The notes beneath the pieces were generated by a model, which did not search any database, had not been told where the DNA came from, and saw only the letters and a list, made by a program, of their open reading frames with translations. From Oegoconia quadripuncta (taxonomy: Eukaryota; Arthropoda; Insecta; Lepidoptera; Autostichidae): 64,000 nt of DNA. How positions within the stretch are numbered: position 1 is the first letter of the stretch; the number at the start of each line of letters is the position of its first letter. The translations under genes were made by a program, and so were the position numbers. The stretch spans positions 6,681,501-6,745,500 of the forward strand of contig OX438754.1 in the NCBI GenBank assembly GCA_949316235.1, given 5' to 3'. Shown here one piece after another: positions 54,003 to 64,000 of the stretch.

Positions 54003-55078
54003 ACATTGCATGGTTTCTATAAACTTCTTTTGCAGCTGGAGCTATCACGATAACCTGGAGAAGATAACAAGTTATGAGGTGGTGCAATACAATTTTTAAT
54101 AACGATACAAATGACACAATTATGCTGTATTTTGCCGGATTGAGGTTTTTGAAAATAATTCTAACAATAACCTCACCTAGACAAGACTTTTATATTCCCA
54201 AACTCACTATCTTATTAATGTGAAATTAACAAGTTTTAACATTTGAATTTGGAATTAACGAATATCTAAATGTGAATTTAATTAAATAACTACCTATTTT
54301 GTTGACAGTTGCAAGCATCATTAGGAGGGTGATGGCTGTACCTGAGAATAAAAGGAATAAAGTTAAACAAAATTCTTTAACCTTCATTAAAATATTGTAT
54401 AATTTTTTTGATCAGCCATCCAAGGAAGTTTAAAATGCGTGGTAATCATGGTTGCGCATTCATAAAGCATTGTATCATCATTAAAATTCTACGTAACAAA
54501 TCCATACGAATATTATAAATGCGAAAGTCTGTGTATCAGCTTGTACAACTATACTTCTAAACCAATCATATCGTATATGGCAGCCAGGGGCCTAGAGAAT
54601 GACATACGTTACTTTTCATTCTGAAAAGTTCCGTGATAAAGTCGGAAAGCTAGTTGATAAACCTAACTGCATGTAGAACTACCATGTTTTAAACAAAATC
54701 TTTCAGACAGTTATTTTGATCACCCATAAGACTAATATAGCCGTAAGGCATAGCTCCATTGAACCATGATGGGCAGCAGCGTCACTGGTGCAGGGCTCCC
54801 AAAAAATTGGGATTGCAAAAAAACCGTTCCAATCAGAGCCAATGTTCCTATAGTAAGAAACCTAAAGAAATATACAAATCGCCCTATGTAAGATAAGTGT
54901 TTTTATAGTGTTGCTACAATACATACATACAATAACAAAGTTAGATTAATTTATGTACCTTTTTGGGTGTGGCAGGCAGGTACATGCTTCCAACTCACTT
55001 TGAACCTGTAAAAATAGAAAGTTTTTTAGTAAAACAAGAATTATAAAATTACTTATTCCATTCAATAGAATACTTACA
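54003..55078 (-). other. Four splice-consensus-flanked segments downstream of RpL15
   Basis: On the minus strand: a GTAAGT donor just below 55,078; a 47-base segment 55,005-54,959 (TTTTTACAG| ... AAG|GTACAT); a segment starting about 54,862 (CTTTAG|GTTTC); one at about 54,341-54,302 (TTCTCAG|GTACAG ... ATAG|GTAGTT); and one from about 54,057 (TCTCCAG|GTTATCG) before AATAAA. Joining the first three keeps a frame open with a hydrophobic stretch, but no single chain through all four is convincing. A small gene, or alternative RpL15 3' exons, cannot be excluded. Not recognised. Confidence 0.25.
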
Positions 55079-55210
55079 GTACAAGTTTCTATTAGGACCC
55101 AAATCAAATTATAATCAGAGATTTTAGTAAATTTTATTATAAACCATTGGCTTTCCATTGGAGAAGAACACAAAACAAATAGAAAGTCACTGGCGTGGTA
55201 AGATGCGCGT

Positions 55211-57579
55211 TTATCGCTTGCGATGGAGTTGAAGTGTATTGCGGCGGATCCAGGCGGCGCGACGTGATCCTCCCTTGGTCTGCGAATAGCGGTGACCCTT
55301 GCCGAGCCCTCGAGAACTTCTGCCTGCCGATGTCAACCCACGCATCTCGCGGTGCTTGTGGACTGCGTTCACGATCCAATTGATCTTAGGATCCCTGCGG
55401 ATGGCCTGAAATAGAGTGGTTGCAGTTCATTAGAATGGCAAAAACGAAATAGATTTTGGTGATAGCAATTATTGTAAGTCAGATAAAATGGTAGGTGAAG
55501 TTTCAGCACAAACACTCAGATTGGTGCATGACATAAAAGCTCATCATTGCAGAAATGTAGGAAACTAAACATCCTTTTATAAAATATATATTAATATAAT
55601 TACCTTGTGGGAAGGATCAACAAGGATCACTTCAAAGTATTTATATGAAGAGTCCTGAGCCACCCAGTAAGAGTTGAGGACACGCAGACCACCGCAACGG
55701 CGACCGACACGCTCCTGTGAAACAACATTACCAATAACACTTCAATTTAGTTTTTCTCCGGTCACAGTAGTATCTTGTACTTGTCTTAACTGTGATGTTT
55801 TCTATTAATTTTGCTAAAAAATCACTATTACTAGTCCATTTCATTTAGAAAAAAATACACCAAGTCAATGACAGTCAAGATACACTAAGCCCAAACTTAG
55901 TATAATAGAAATAAATATGGATTATTAATGAAGGTTATAGGTATAGGTTTTAGTGGGCTTGATTTCCGCAATTCGACACAGCTTGCGCCTATTTTGCGTG
56001 ATGGGTTGCTGACACTACTATTGCCAACCCAGTTCCTCCAGGAAGGCCTAGCAGACGCCTGATGTTGCCGAAGATTATTAAAGAAATAAAACCCTCGCAG
56101 CTCAAAAATTCTAAAGAGAAAAAGAAGCTTTAAGATTAAGCATTCTATTGTGTAGAACTACATGCTAAGGTATTTAGCCAGGGACTAAGCAGATGGAATC
56201 CTCTAGCACTTCCACAGTAGCCTAATCCATATGGCACCTCATTTATAAAAAATAACCATCCACTCTTATCCACAACTTACCTAAAACTCAAATAATTATT
56301 TTTTCATAAGATAATAATAAATAAATATTTCGGACACTTACACCAATCATCTAGTCCCAAACTAAGCAAAGCTTGTGCTATGGATACTAGATAACGGATA
56401 AACATACATCAATATTTATATAAACAGATGACTCGAGAATAAATGTATGTATTCATCACACAAACATTTACCCCTCGCGGGATTCGAACCCGCAACCATT
56501 AGTTTCGCTGACTATCCACTACACCAACCGGTCATCAAGATAAAGTTGATAAGTCATAAAAAAAAGATATAACAATATTAAAGTTACTAAGAGCAAGAAC
56601 CGCAAGGGTTGCTCATTTTATGTAGGTATTATTAGTGTTATGATTTGTGATTAGTCAGAAACAAGAAAAAATATATCATTAGACTGATTATTGCCGAGCG
56701 GTTCATGGTTCAATATAAAACAATATTTCATTTCAGTTGCAATTCCTGTTTCCTGGTGACTCCACTCCTGATTATGAACAATATCCCACTAGGAACAAAA
56801 GACACTATTAGCTGAAAATTCTTGGACTTCCATACTAAAGATGGTTTTAGAATGGTTTAGTTTGTATGGGGAATTTTTTTTGCTCGAATTGGGGAAGTTG
56901 TTTGTAATCAAGAGTAACGTCACCATTTAATGGGAATTACATGAAATTTAAATTCAGCCTGTATACCGTGTCAAAAATAGAACAAGTGCAGTTGAGGCTT
57001 GAGTAAAGGAAGTGATGTTTTTAACTTTTACCTCGGCAATAGATTGCAGATTTCGGGTGGGCTTCAGTTGGTTCACACCATGGCTCTTGGGTTTGCCGTA
57101 GGTAGCGCCCTTGGCGACTGGGCGCTTGCGCCCTCCGCGACGCACTCTGATTCTGAACACTACATAACCTAAAAAAGAAAAGACCTAGTGGTGAAATCTA
57201 AAAATAATAGATTTATAGGTCAGATTGCAATTACATAAAATTTATTCAATTAGAGTGAAATCCGGTTAGTGTAGATCTGAAGATGAATTATGGAATACAA
57301 ATTTCGGTCAAAATATTGACACGGGAACACAAGTCCGCCGGCATTATTTTGTAGGTTACATTCACAATGTGTTTTATTTTCATTGTTATCTAAAATATGA
57401 AATTTACCTTGCTTGGCGCGGTATCCCAGCCTCCTAGCCTTGTCTGGCCGTGTTGGTCTGGGAGCACGGTGCATGCGAGTCAGCTGGCGATACTGCCATA
57501 CTCTGATACGCAACAGAAATCGCATAACATCACTCAGCTTTTTGCGGTACAACTCCTGAATATATCTGTAAGCGCCCAT
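55211..57579 (-). CDS. Ribosomal protein L15 (eL15), four coding exons
   Basis: Minus-strand exons 57,579-57,408; 57,168-57,032; 55,714-55,604; 55,405-55,211. The phases fit and total 204 residues, the normal eukaryotic length. Sequence is unmistakable: '[14 protein letters not shown]', '[19 protein letters not shown]', '[20 protein letters not shown]', '[20 protein letters not shown]', '[20 protein letters not shown]', '[20 protein letters not shown]'. It is a core protein of the large cytosolic ribosomal subunit. A non-coding first exon (about 57,866-57,834) and an acceptor at 57,590 (10 bases before ATG) are likely. A poly-A signal (AATAAA on the minus strand) is near 55,131-55,137. Intron 2 carries a SINE. 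Confidence 0.97.
56311..56535 (-). repeat. tRNA-derived SINE in RpL15 intron 2
   Basis: On the minus strand it has pol III box A (tggtgtagtgg, 56,526-56,516) and box B (GGTTCGAATCC, 56,490-56,480), then a unique body with 'ttatccgttatctagtatccata' and 'agctttgcttagtttgggactagatgattggtgtaagtgtc', ending in an ATTTATT-type tail. The second copy is at 59,789-60,030 in opposite orientation. Confidence 0.85.
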
Positions 57580-57833
57580 CTTGGGAAGCCTGTGGCAGAC
57601 CTAGCAACAAAATCAATACAAATTGATCAGAAGTCACATCATCGGTCTGGCCACAAATAGAGTGATTCGAGACCCATCACGTAAAACATCGTGTCTGAAA
57701 TCAAATTTTTATATTACGCTCTGAAATATACCAACAGATGACTGCTACACACTTGATAATTACTTATTAATTATAAAAATACAAACTATTTCAAAGGATA
57801 TTTCATAAAATTAAAGATATAAAATCCACGTAC

Positions 57834-57868
57834 GTCTGACTTATCCACAGAAAGACCGAAAAGAGCAG
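57834..57868 (-). promoter_or_regulatory. RpL15 start region with pyrimidine tract
   Basis: The minus strand reads CTCTTTTCGGTCTTTCTG, the terminal-oligopyrimidine style of start seen in ribosomal protein genes. It is followed by a usable donor CAGAC|GTACGT at 57,834. Transcription start inferred near 57,866. Confidence 0.55.
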
Positions 57869-58504
57869 GCAGGAGGACAGTGCAGTATTGCCAGGTCCCG
57901 ATCAGTGTTCTCAACTTTGAAAACGTAATTACAGTGTTACCATGTCAAAATATAGTAATTAGGAAAGTAGCATTTTGTAAAATCGTTTACTTATTACCAT
58001 ATTCCGTTATCCCAAATTACATTATTTTGTACTTGAATGAAAATAACCACTGTTCACCTTTCAAAATACACAGTAATGCGCTCGTGTTTTTTTTTTTCCA
58101 ATTTTTGACGGATATAAATTGTACGGGGCGCTGTGACGAACTGTAAACGCTGGCTTGGCATGTCAATCAGCATTTCCCAGAATTCTTTCGATAAATATTT
58201 CGTAGGGCTGAGGGATGTTTAGTGGACTTATAAAATACTAAAACTGAATTTGTAAACATTTGACTCACAGGGACAAATTCCTATTTAAGTACCCCATCAT
58301 GGAGTCCCCGAAATATAAATTTCTCTAAAATGGAAAAGCATATTAGTAATTTCAGGGCAAGCTCATTTTATATCTTCTTAGTAATTTGTATCGCTTTCAG
58401 ATTTCCAAAAGTTCAAAGGTTTTGTTAGTCAGAGGTATCGATTCATTTAATCCGATTTTTTTACACAGTGGGTACAACCCTATCTGTCGGTTGAGCGAGC
58501 GTAG

Positions 58505-58558
58505 AGAGCGGCCATCTTGGATACGCAATTGTTGTCATGTTTACGTTGTGTGTGAAAG
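58505..58558 (+). promoter_or_regulatory. Rad21 5' UTR exon / promoter with YY1/Pho-like site
   Basis: GCGGCCATCTTGG at 58,508-58,520 (inverse CCAAGATGGCCGC) is a near-consensus YY1/Pleiohomeotic site, often found at start sites. A donor GAAAG|GTGAAT at 58,558 pairs with an acceptor TTTTCAG at 58,830, 43 bases before the ATG. So a short 5' UTR exon is inferred. Confidence 0.5.
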
Positions 58559-58873
58559 GTGAATTTTTAGATTTTTGTATAATATCAGGTATAATTCAGT
58601 CAAAAATCTAAATATACTTAGAAAGTTATTGAACATTGTACAGACCATCTTTATTTTGACAAAATATCTAAATCGAAACCATGTATCTTTGTTTAGAGAT
58701 TAGGCGCCAAATTGCTAGTGTATTAGTCGTTACAAATGTTATCTTGGTTTGGTATACATTGTTTTCTTCTGTTAAATCTAGTATTAGTAATTACCCTCCT
58801 GTAACCGTAACAATAATGATTGATTTTCAGAAAAGTTTTGATGCTACTCCTGATCGGATAGTGAACTAACAAC

Positions 58874-61800
58874 ATGTTTTACGCACATTTCGTGCTGGCC
58901 AAGAAGGGCCCCTTGGCCAAGATCTGGCTGGCGGCTCATTGGGACAAGAAGTTGACGAAGGCCCATGTCTTCGAGACTAACATTGAGCAGTCAGTTGACG
59001 GTATACTGAAACCGAAAGTGAAAATGGCTTTGAGGACGTCTGGCCATCTATTGCTTGGTGTTGTGAGAATCTACTCTAGGAAGGCCAAGTACTTATTGCA
59101 AGACTGTAATGAGGCCTTTGTTAAGATCAAGGTATGTTGTTTATATTGTTATGATACATAAATTGTAGCCCTTTTATGTAGAAGTGAATTTCTTGTTCGT
59201 TTTGGTCACCATTGCCTGGGGAATTATCCTTATTAATGAACAGTACGTAAATTTAATATCATGAATGTTTTAACTGCTAATTTGCATACCAGTGACACGC
59301 CTCAATCATTGAGGCCCTGGTGGTATGCCAACATACCAGTAACAAATTTGGCATATACCAAATGCCACAAATATAAAGCAAAACTTGTAGGTGCACTTTT
59401 CCATGTTGTTTTTTTTTATTTATAAAATGTAATTTTTATTCTATCAATTATTTTCCTTCTCCAACCCATTTGGAAGGCTATTGGTTTCTATTTTTTTGGA
59501 CAGGATTTCTTGCAATTCACACTTTAATTGCTTTGATGACTGCTGGTGTCCACTCAGAACAAGTTCGACCAGTACTTGCAATCAATACTTGAGATTTCAT
59601 TGTACCTCTTAGTATGGTAAACTAATACATACGTGATATTTTAGTTTTAGAGCAGCTTGAATATTGTGGTTAGTGAGTGGACACAACAGTAAAAGCAATT
59701 AGTGCAGCTCAATTCCATATGAGTATTCACTCCAACATAGAAAATTAATAAAATAAAAAGAAAATTAATAAATAAACAATTCGATTGACGACCAATTGGT
59801 GTAGTGGATAGTGACCCTGTCAGCGAAACCAATGGTTGCGGATTTGAACCCCGCGACGGGTATATGTTTATGTGATGAATATGAACATTTATTCCTGAGT
59901 CATGGATGTTTATATAAATATTTATGTATGTTTATCCGTTATCTAGTATCCATAGTACAAGCTTTGCTTAGTTTGGAACTAGATGATTGGTGTAACTGTC
60001 TGAAATATTTATTTATTATTTATTTAATTTGAAATCAAATACATTTTGAGCCCTTTTTTTCTATTACTAAAATCATTTTTTTTGCGTCATAATCATAATC
60101 ATAATTATTTATTGCATTTCCATGTGTTAGTTATAAAGGTCTTAAATCTATGTTAGTGTACAGACATGGAAGCCCCGTCAGGACATTGCAACATTATATT
60201 AATTTATTACTACTTATTATATTAATTACTCATGTCAAAATTTTAAACACAATTATTATTCTCATGTCAAAATAAAAATATATATATTATGAAATCAATG
60301 TCAATGTAAATTAGTAATATGTAAATTCTCTATAAAGTTTAGATAATACAAATAAAAATATATTTAAATAGAAACATAGTATCCATTATTTATAAATAAT
60401 TCGTTTTTTATTTGATTGGGTCATTGAAAAATTCATTTAAATTATAATAACATTTTTGGATCAAATATTCTTTCAATCTACCGATAAATCTCCCAGTCAG
60501 TGACCCATTAGAGTTTTGATTGTTTTGTTATTGATAATGTCTATTGTTCTTATGTGTATTTCTGAAAATTGTTCTTTTATAGATGGCTTTCAGGCCTGGT
60601 ATGGTAGATTTGCCTGAGGAGCACAGGGAAGCAGCCATGAATGCCATCACACTCCCTGAAGTCTTTCACGATTTTGACACGGCCATGCCTGAATTGAAGT
60701 AAGTGTTTGTTTATTTTAATCTGTTCATAGATTAAGTTAGTAACTGGGACTGCCTGGCCGGGACTCTTTGTATAGCCTCCGTGGCTCAATGTAAACAACA
60801 TTGTGTTTACGTTTCGGAGGTTGCGGGTTCGATCCCCGGTAGGGTACATATTTAGTACTCGGTTTGGTTGGTGGTTACCATCATCTTATTGAACATCAGG
60901 TGTGATTGAGGTCAAGTGCTATCCCGTTGTGGATAAAAAAAAAAGTCCCTATCTCTACCCTAGAGAAAAAAAAAACAATCTGAATCACAAAGTAGTTCAC
61001 TGCTGATTTAATTATAATTTTCAAATAAATTTTGTTATGTTTAATAACAAATTTCTAATTCATTGTAGTGAAGTGGACATAGAAGCTCAGTTCTCTCTGA
61101 ACCAATCTAGAGCTGAAGAGATCACAATGCGCGAGGACTATGGATCCTTGAACTTGGTCACTCATGATGATGGATTCGGCGACATGGGATTTGACACTGA
61201 CAACCCTGATATCATGCGAGAAGCTATCGGAAATGAAGGCGGCCTAGAGCAGGTAATAATCTTTACAATCTAATTTCTGATTTAATAATCATCATAACAG
61301 CCGATAGATGGTTCAGTGGAAATTCATTTATTGTCAAATAACAGGATCCATCAAATCTAATTAGGGCAGATTAAATTGTTATAATCCTATTGTAAGTTTA
61401 GTATTAATGTGGTCCATGAATTCATAATTTGTTGAGACTATAACAGTATTTGTATCTACAATTAAGGGATTTCCTTTAATCCTTAAGAAATCTACTAAAT
61501 ATAAGTCTAAAATTTATTTGTAACAGTCTTACACTGTCAATATTATTACATTATTCAAGTTTGTCAATATTTCATAAACATAATTAACATTGAGACTACA
61601 GAGAATCTCTAGTTCATTTATATCTCAATTTGCAAGGAAGACTTGCACTTATTTTCTTTCATTGTCTTCTTATATGGAATCACCATCTCATGCATCATCC
61701 TTGAAATTTGACCAAAATATCCTGTAACCAAAACTATAATAGTAACTAGTGTTGAAGTTTTTAAATAATTTGTTTTATCAATTGTCATAATCGCATAAAT

Positions 61801-63580
61801 GGTAGGACTCCACGTCGTAAAATAATAATGAAACCACATTATTGTTTACAGAGTAATCTCTTGTTTGCGGATGGATCATCGCTAGAGCTAGCAGGCAAAG
61901 AGTCCAGCGTGCCCAGCACTAGTGCAGCGGGAGTACCGGCCCTTGTCGCAACTCATGAGCGGCGGATGGAAGCCGCTCCCCACGGGCCTATGGACGACGG
62001 ATTTGGGGGCACCATCACTGATGTGGCAGATTTTGGTCGTATGTCGAATTATTATTTAATGTACAAAAGATTAGATTTGATCTCAATTATACCTGATGTT
62101 AAGTGAAGTAGAAGTGCTCACCTGGAAACCTCGACTTATTTAGGGGGCTGGTTATCGTATCTCATAGAACTGGACCACAATAATGCTATTGACATTGTTG
62201 CTTGGAGACAGTCTCTGATAAGATGGAGGCAGCCAGCGGAGTGGATGTTTAAAAAAGCCATACCACCCACCAAACCGACTACTAAACGAGTGCTCTGTGG
62301 CGACTTCCGGTTCATAAACCTAATGTTGCGAAATTGAGCCACAGAAGAGGGTGTAACGATTACATTACTTATACTTCTTGGCTTGTCTACTTGGTATAAA
62401 TAAAGACATTCACTACCTACACACTACCATGGACATCCATTCCATAATATAGTTTGAAGTGCTATTAGGATTCTCTACTTTATTTGGGAATACTAATGGT
62501 ATCAACTAGGGTGTCTTTCCATCTGTGTTACTGAAATATTAAAAAATAATATAAGAGAATATCAATAAGAGTTTATTGTATACACAATTTTCCAGAAATT
62601 AGAAATCATTTATTGCATGAACTACATTTTGCAGCTTAAATTTTACTTATCATTGCTATGAAGTTCTTTTTTTTCTTTTAAAAGTAAATGTTTAATTCAT
62701 TTTCCTATTTTTAAGTTAAATTATCACCTTTTCCAGTGTCTATCCATTTATCAGTAGTAATTAGAATGTTTGTCTTTAGATGCTGGTGGCTTGTTCGAGG
62801 GAGACCTTTTCGGCGACGTAACAGCAGGTAGCTCGGGCACTGGGGCTACAGCCCTTCCTGGCACTTCTGCACAGCCACAGTCCTTGCAGGTTTGTGCTAC
62901 TACAGAAAACATTACATGCTACGAATTACTCAAGTGTAACCGCATTCAACTTTGCAACGCGTTTTCTGAAGCACGGAAAAAGTCGTAAGAAAATTATACA
63001 GAGACTGACGCGCCAGATTTTACTTAACCCCACTAATAGAATAGAAAACAAATAGCGAATGCAACTATGCTACAAGAACAAATTACCGAGGTTGATTCTG
63101 GTTTACAGAATAGTGTGATTGAACCTATTTAGTCTACACAATTTGGTAGATTTAGGCTACACAATATACAAAAGTAATAGCATTGGCCCAAGAATTGAAC
63201 CATGTAGAACTCCAATGCAAACTGAAGCCCCCTTACGATCTCTTATGTCAACCTTCTTAACTCGATTACACAAGCATTCTAAAAATTACGTTTACCGTCA
63301 CGATTAAATAGGCAAGAGGTATAAAATTGTATGCAGTCACTTTTTATGGTAATTAAAGGCGTTTGCATATAAAGCGATACATTTTTCTTTCTTGTTTACA
63401 TAAACCCCGCGCAATTACATAACTTTCAAAACAATCATTCGATGACGGTCTGCAGGCCGAGATCGCAGCGGCGGGGGTGGCGGCGGCGAGTGAAGTGGGC
63501 GGCGAGGCGGCCGCCGACGCTCCAGACTCGGACGACGACATGGGCGACCATTATGATGCGGGGAACTCGCCGCAGCACAG
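58874..63580 (+). CDS. Rad21 (Scc1/verthandi), cohesin kleisin subunit; continues beyond window
   Basis: Exons: 58,874-59,131; 60,583-60,698; 61,069-61,252; 61,852-62,035; 62,780-62,889; 63,456-63,580, the last open at its donor. Phases all fit (977 nt, 325 residues seen). The N-terminal kleisin domain is clear: '[20 protein letters not shown]', '[16 protein letters not shown]', '[20 protein letters not shown]' (binds Smc3). '[13 protein letters not shown]' and 'NPDIMREA' follow; DIMR fits the separase rule [DE]xxR and sits where the mitotic cleavage site is known in relatives. The acidic Gly/Ala-rich middle comes next. The C-terminal winged helix (Smc1 contact) lies outside. The exon 4 donor (G|GTCGTA) is weak. 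In flies the gene is vtd. Confidence 0.95.
59789..60030 (+). repeat. tRNA-derived SINE in Rad21 intron 1
   Basis: Box A tggtgtagtgg (59,798-59,808), degenerate box B ggatttgaacc (59,841-59,851), the same body as 56,311-56,535, and an (ATTT)n tail ending about 60,030. An AT-rich low-complexity stretch follows to about 60,400. Confidence 0.85.
60768..60960 (+). repeat. Second tRNA-derived SINE family in Rad21 intron 2
   Basis: Box A-like tggctcaatgt at 60,783 and box B GGTTCGATCCC (60,826-60,836) are followed by 'gaacatcaggtgtgattgaggtcaagtgctatcccgttgt' and an A-run. The body tail also occurs at about 48,675. Confidence 0.75.
62036..62779 (+). other. Rad21 intron 4 with repeat fragment
   Basis: Positions 62,141-62,200 repeat the sequence at 45,495-45,550; 'tatacctgatgttaagtgaagtagaagtgctc' (62,090-62,121) is a common lepidopteran repeat end. 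No other exon recognised. Confidence 0.5.
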
Positions 63581-64000
63581 GTATTTTATCATCAACAACA
63601 GAGGGCCACTGTTGCATCATGAAGCTTCAGTTACCTCATCGACCGCTCGCGCAACAACCGACGATGTGTAAACAGAAGTGAATGACCAGTCGGTCACCAC
63701 ATTGGCTATAGATAATAATATCAAAAAGTTTGTTATAGTTGTAAGACTGACAAAAACATTTGGAATAGGTGTGTATGTACACCTGGTTATAAAGGCAAAT
63801 GCATATGAAACTGCAGATTGAGGAGAAAAGAAACAACAAGATGTACCTATTTTATTTCCTGTGTAAAAACCACAAAAACATTGTTGGGCATGTCCTATTT
63901 TGAAACCGTAGGCATGCCATTGTACAACCCTCCATGAACAGTTTAAAGAATAGACTTGACAAGTGGTTTAAATAGAACAAAAAACCATCAGAACTATCAA
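63581..64000 (+). other. Start of Rad21 intron 6
   Basis: Begins GTATTTT after the sixth exon. No next exon is visible before the window ends. Confidence 0.55.

Noticed and set aside
56470..56535. A tRNA gene on the minus strand
   Set aside because: Boxes A and B are present, but the sequence continues into a SINE body with a second copy at 59,789 and lacks a proper acceptor stem.
60770..60845. A tRNA gene in Rad21 intron 2
   Set aside because: Box B is good, but the flanking sequence matches a SINE tail and no cloverleaf is evident.
63442..63681. Alternative 79-codon frame over Rad21 exon 6
   Set aside because: Arginine-rich +1 shadow; the exon 6 phase follows from exon 5 and gives the acidic kleisin middle region.
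1..64000. CRISPR arrays, bacterial operons, integrated viral genes with an envelope
   Set aside because: No regularly spaced identical repeats, no Shine-Dalgarno gene clusters, and the only LTR element shows no envelope frame.

Overview
The window looks like AT-rich nuclear DNA of a lepidopteran insect. The recurring taggtacctacc-type words, dispersed repeats with a butterfly/moth character (e.g. the 'taatattataaatgcgaaag' repeat), tRNA-derived SINEs, and the structure of the three recognisable host genes all point that way. I cannot name the species. There is no bacterial, CRISPR or operon content.

Layout. 1-25,000 is gene-poor and rich in transposons: a composite inverted-repeat element (5.5-7.9 kb), a Jockey-group retrotransposon inserted into a MITE (10.66-14.09 kb), a large unexplained inverted repeat (14.78-15.57 kb), retrotransposon fragments (16.07-19.32 kb), and an apparently intact PIF/Harbinger DNA transposon (20,633-23,440) with both genes open. 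25,075-47,612 is one host gene on the + strand with eight coding exons. It encodes a 429-residue transmembrane and ubiquitin-like protein (TMUB family). Its introns hold a foldback Tc1/mariner derivative inside a retrotransposon remnant (33,362-35,025), a young Gypsy LTR element with TSD (39,905-44,363), and several MITEs and retrotransposon scraps. 47.6-55.1 kb is downstream/intergenic sequence with MITEs and a second 3' copy of the Jockey element. 55,211-57,579 (- strand) is RpL15, complete in four coding exons (204 aa). 58,874 to beyond the right edge (+ strand) is Rad21, the cohesin kleisin; six coding exons are inside the window.

How the parts relate. RpL15 and Rad21 are transcribed divergently from a gap of about 0.65 kb. 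That gap has a pyrimidine tract on the RpL15 side and a YY1/Pho-like CCAAGATGGCCGC site on the Rad21 side. The most notable structure is the Harbinger element: its transposase gene and its MADF-domain gene run in opposite directions, and one exon of each lies in the intron of the other. All three multi-exon host genes and both Harbinger genes were assembled by hand from splice consensus plus phase. Every junction listed keeps frame, but no transcript data were available.
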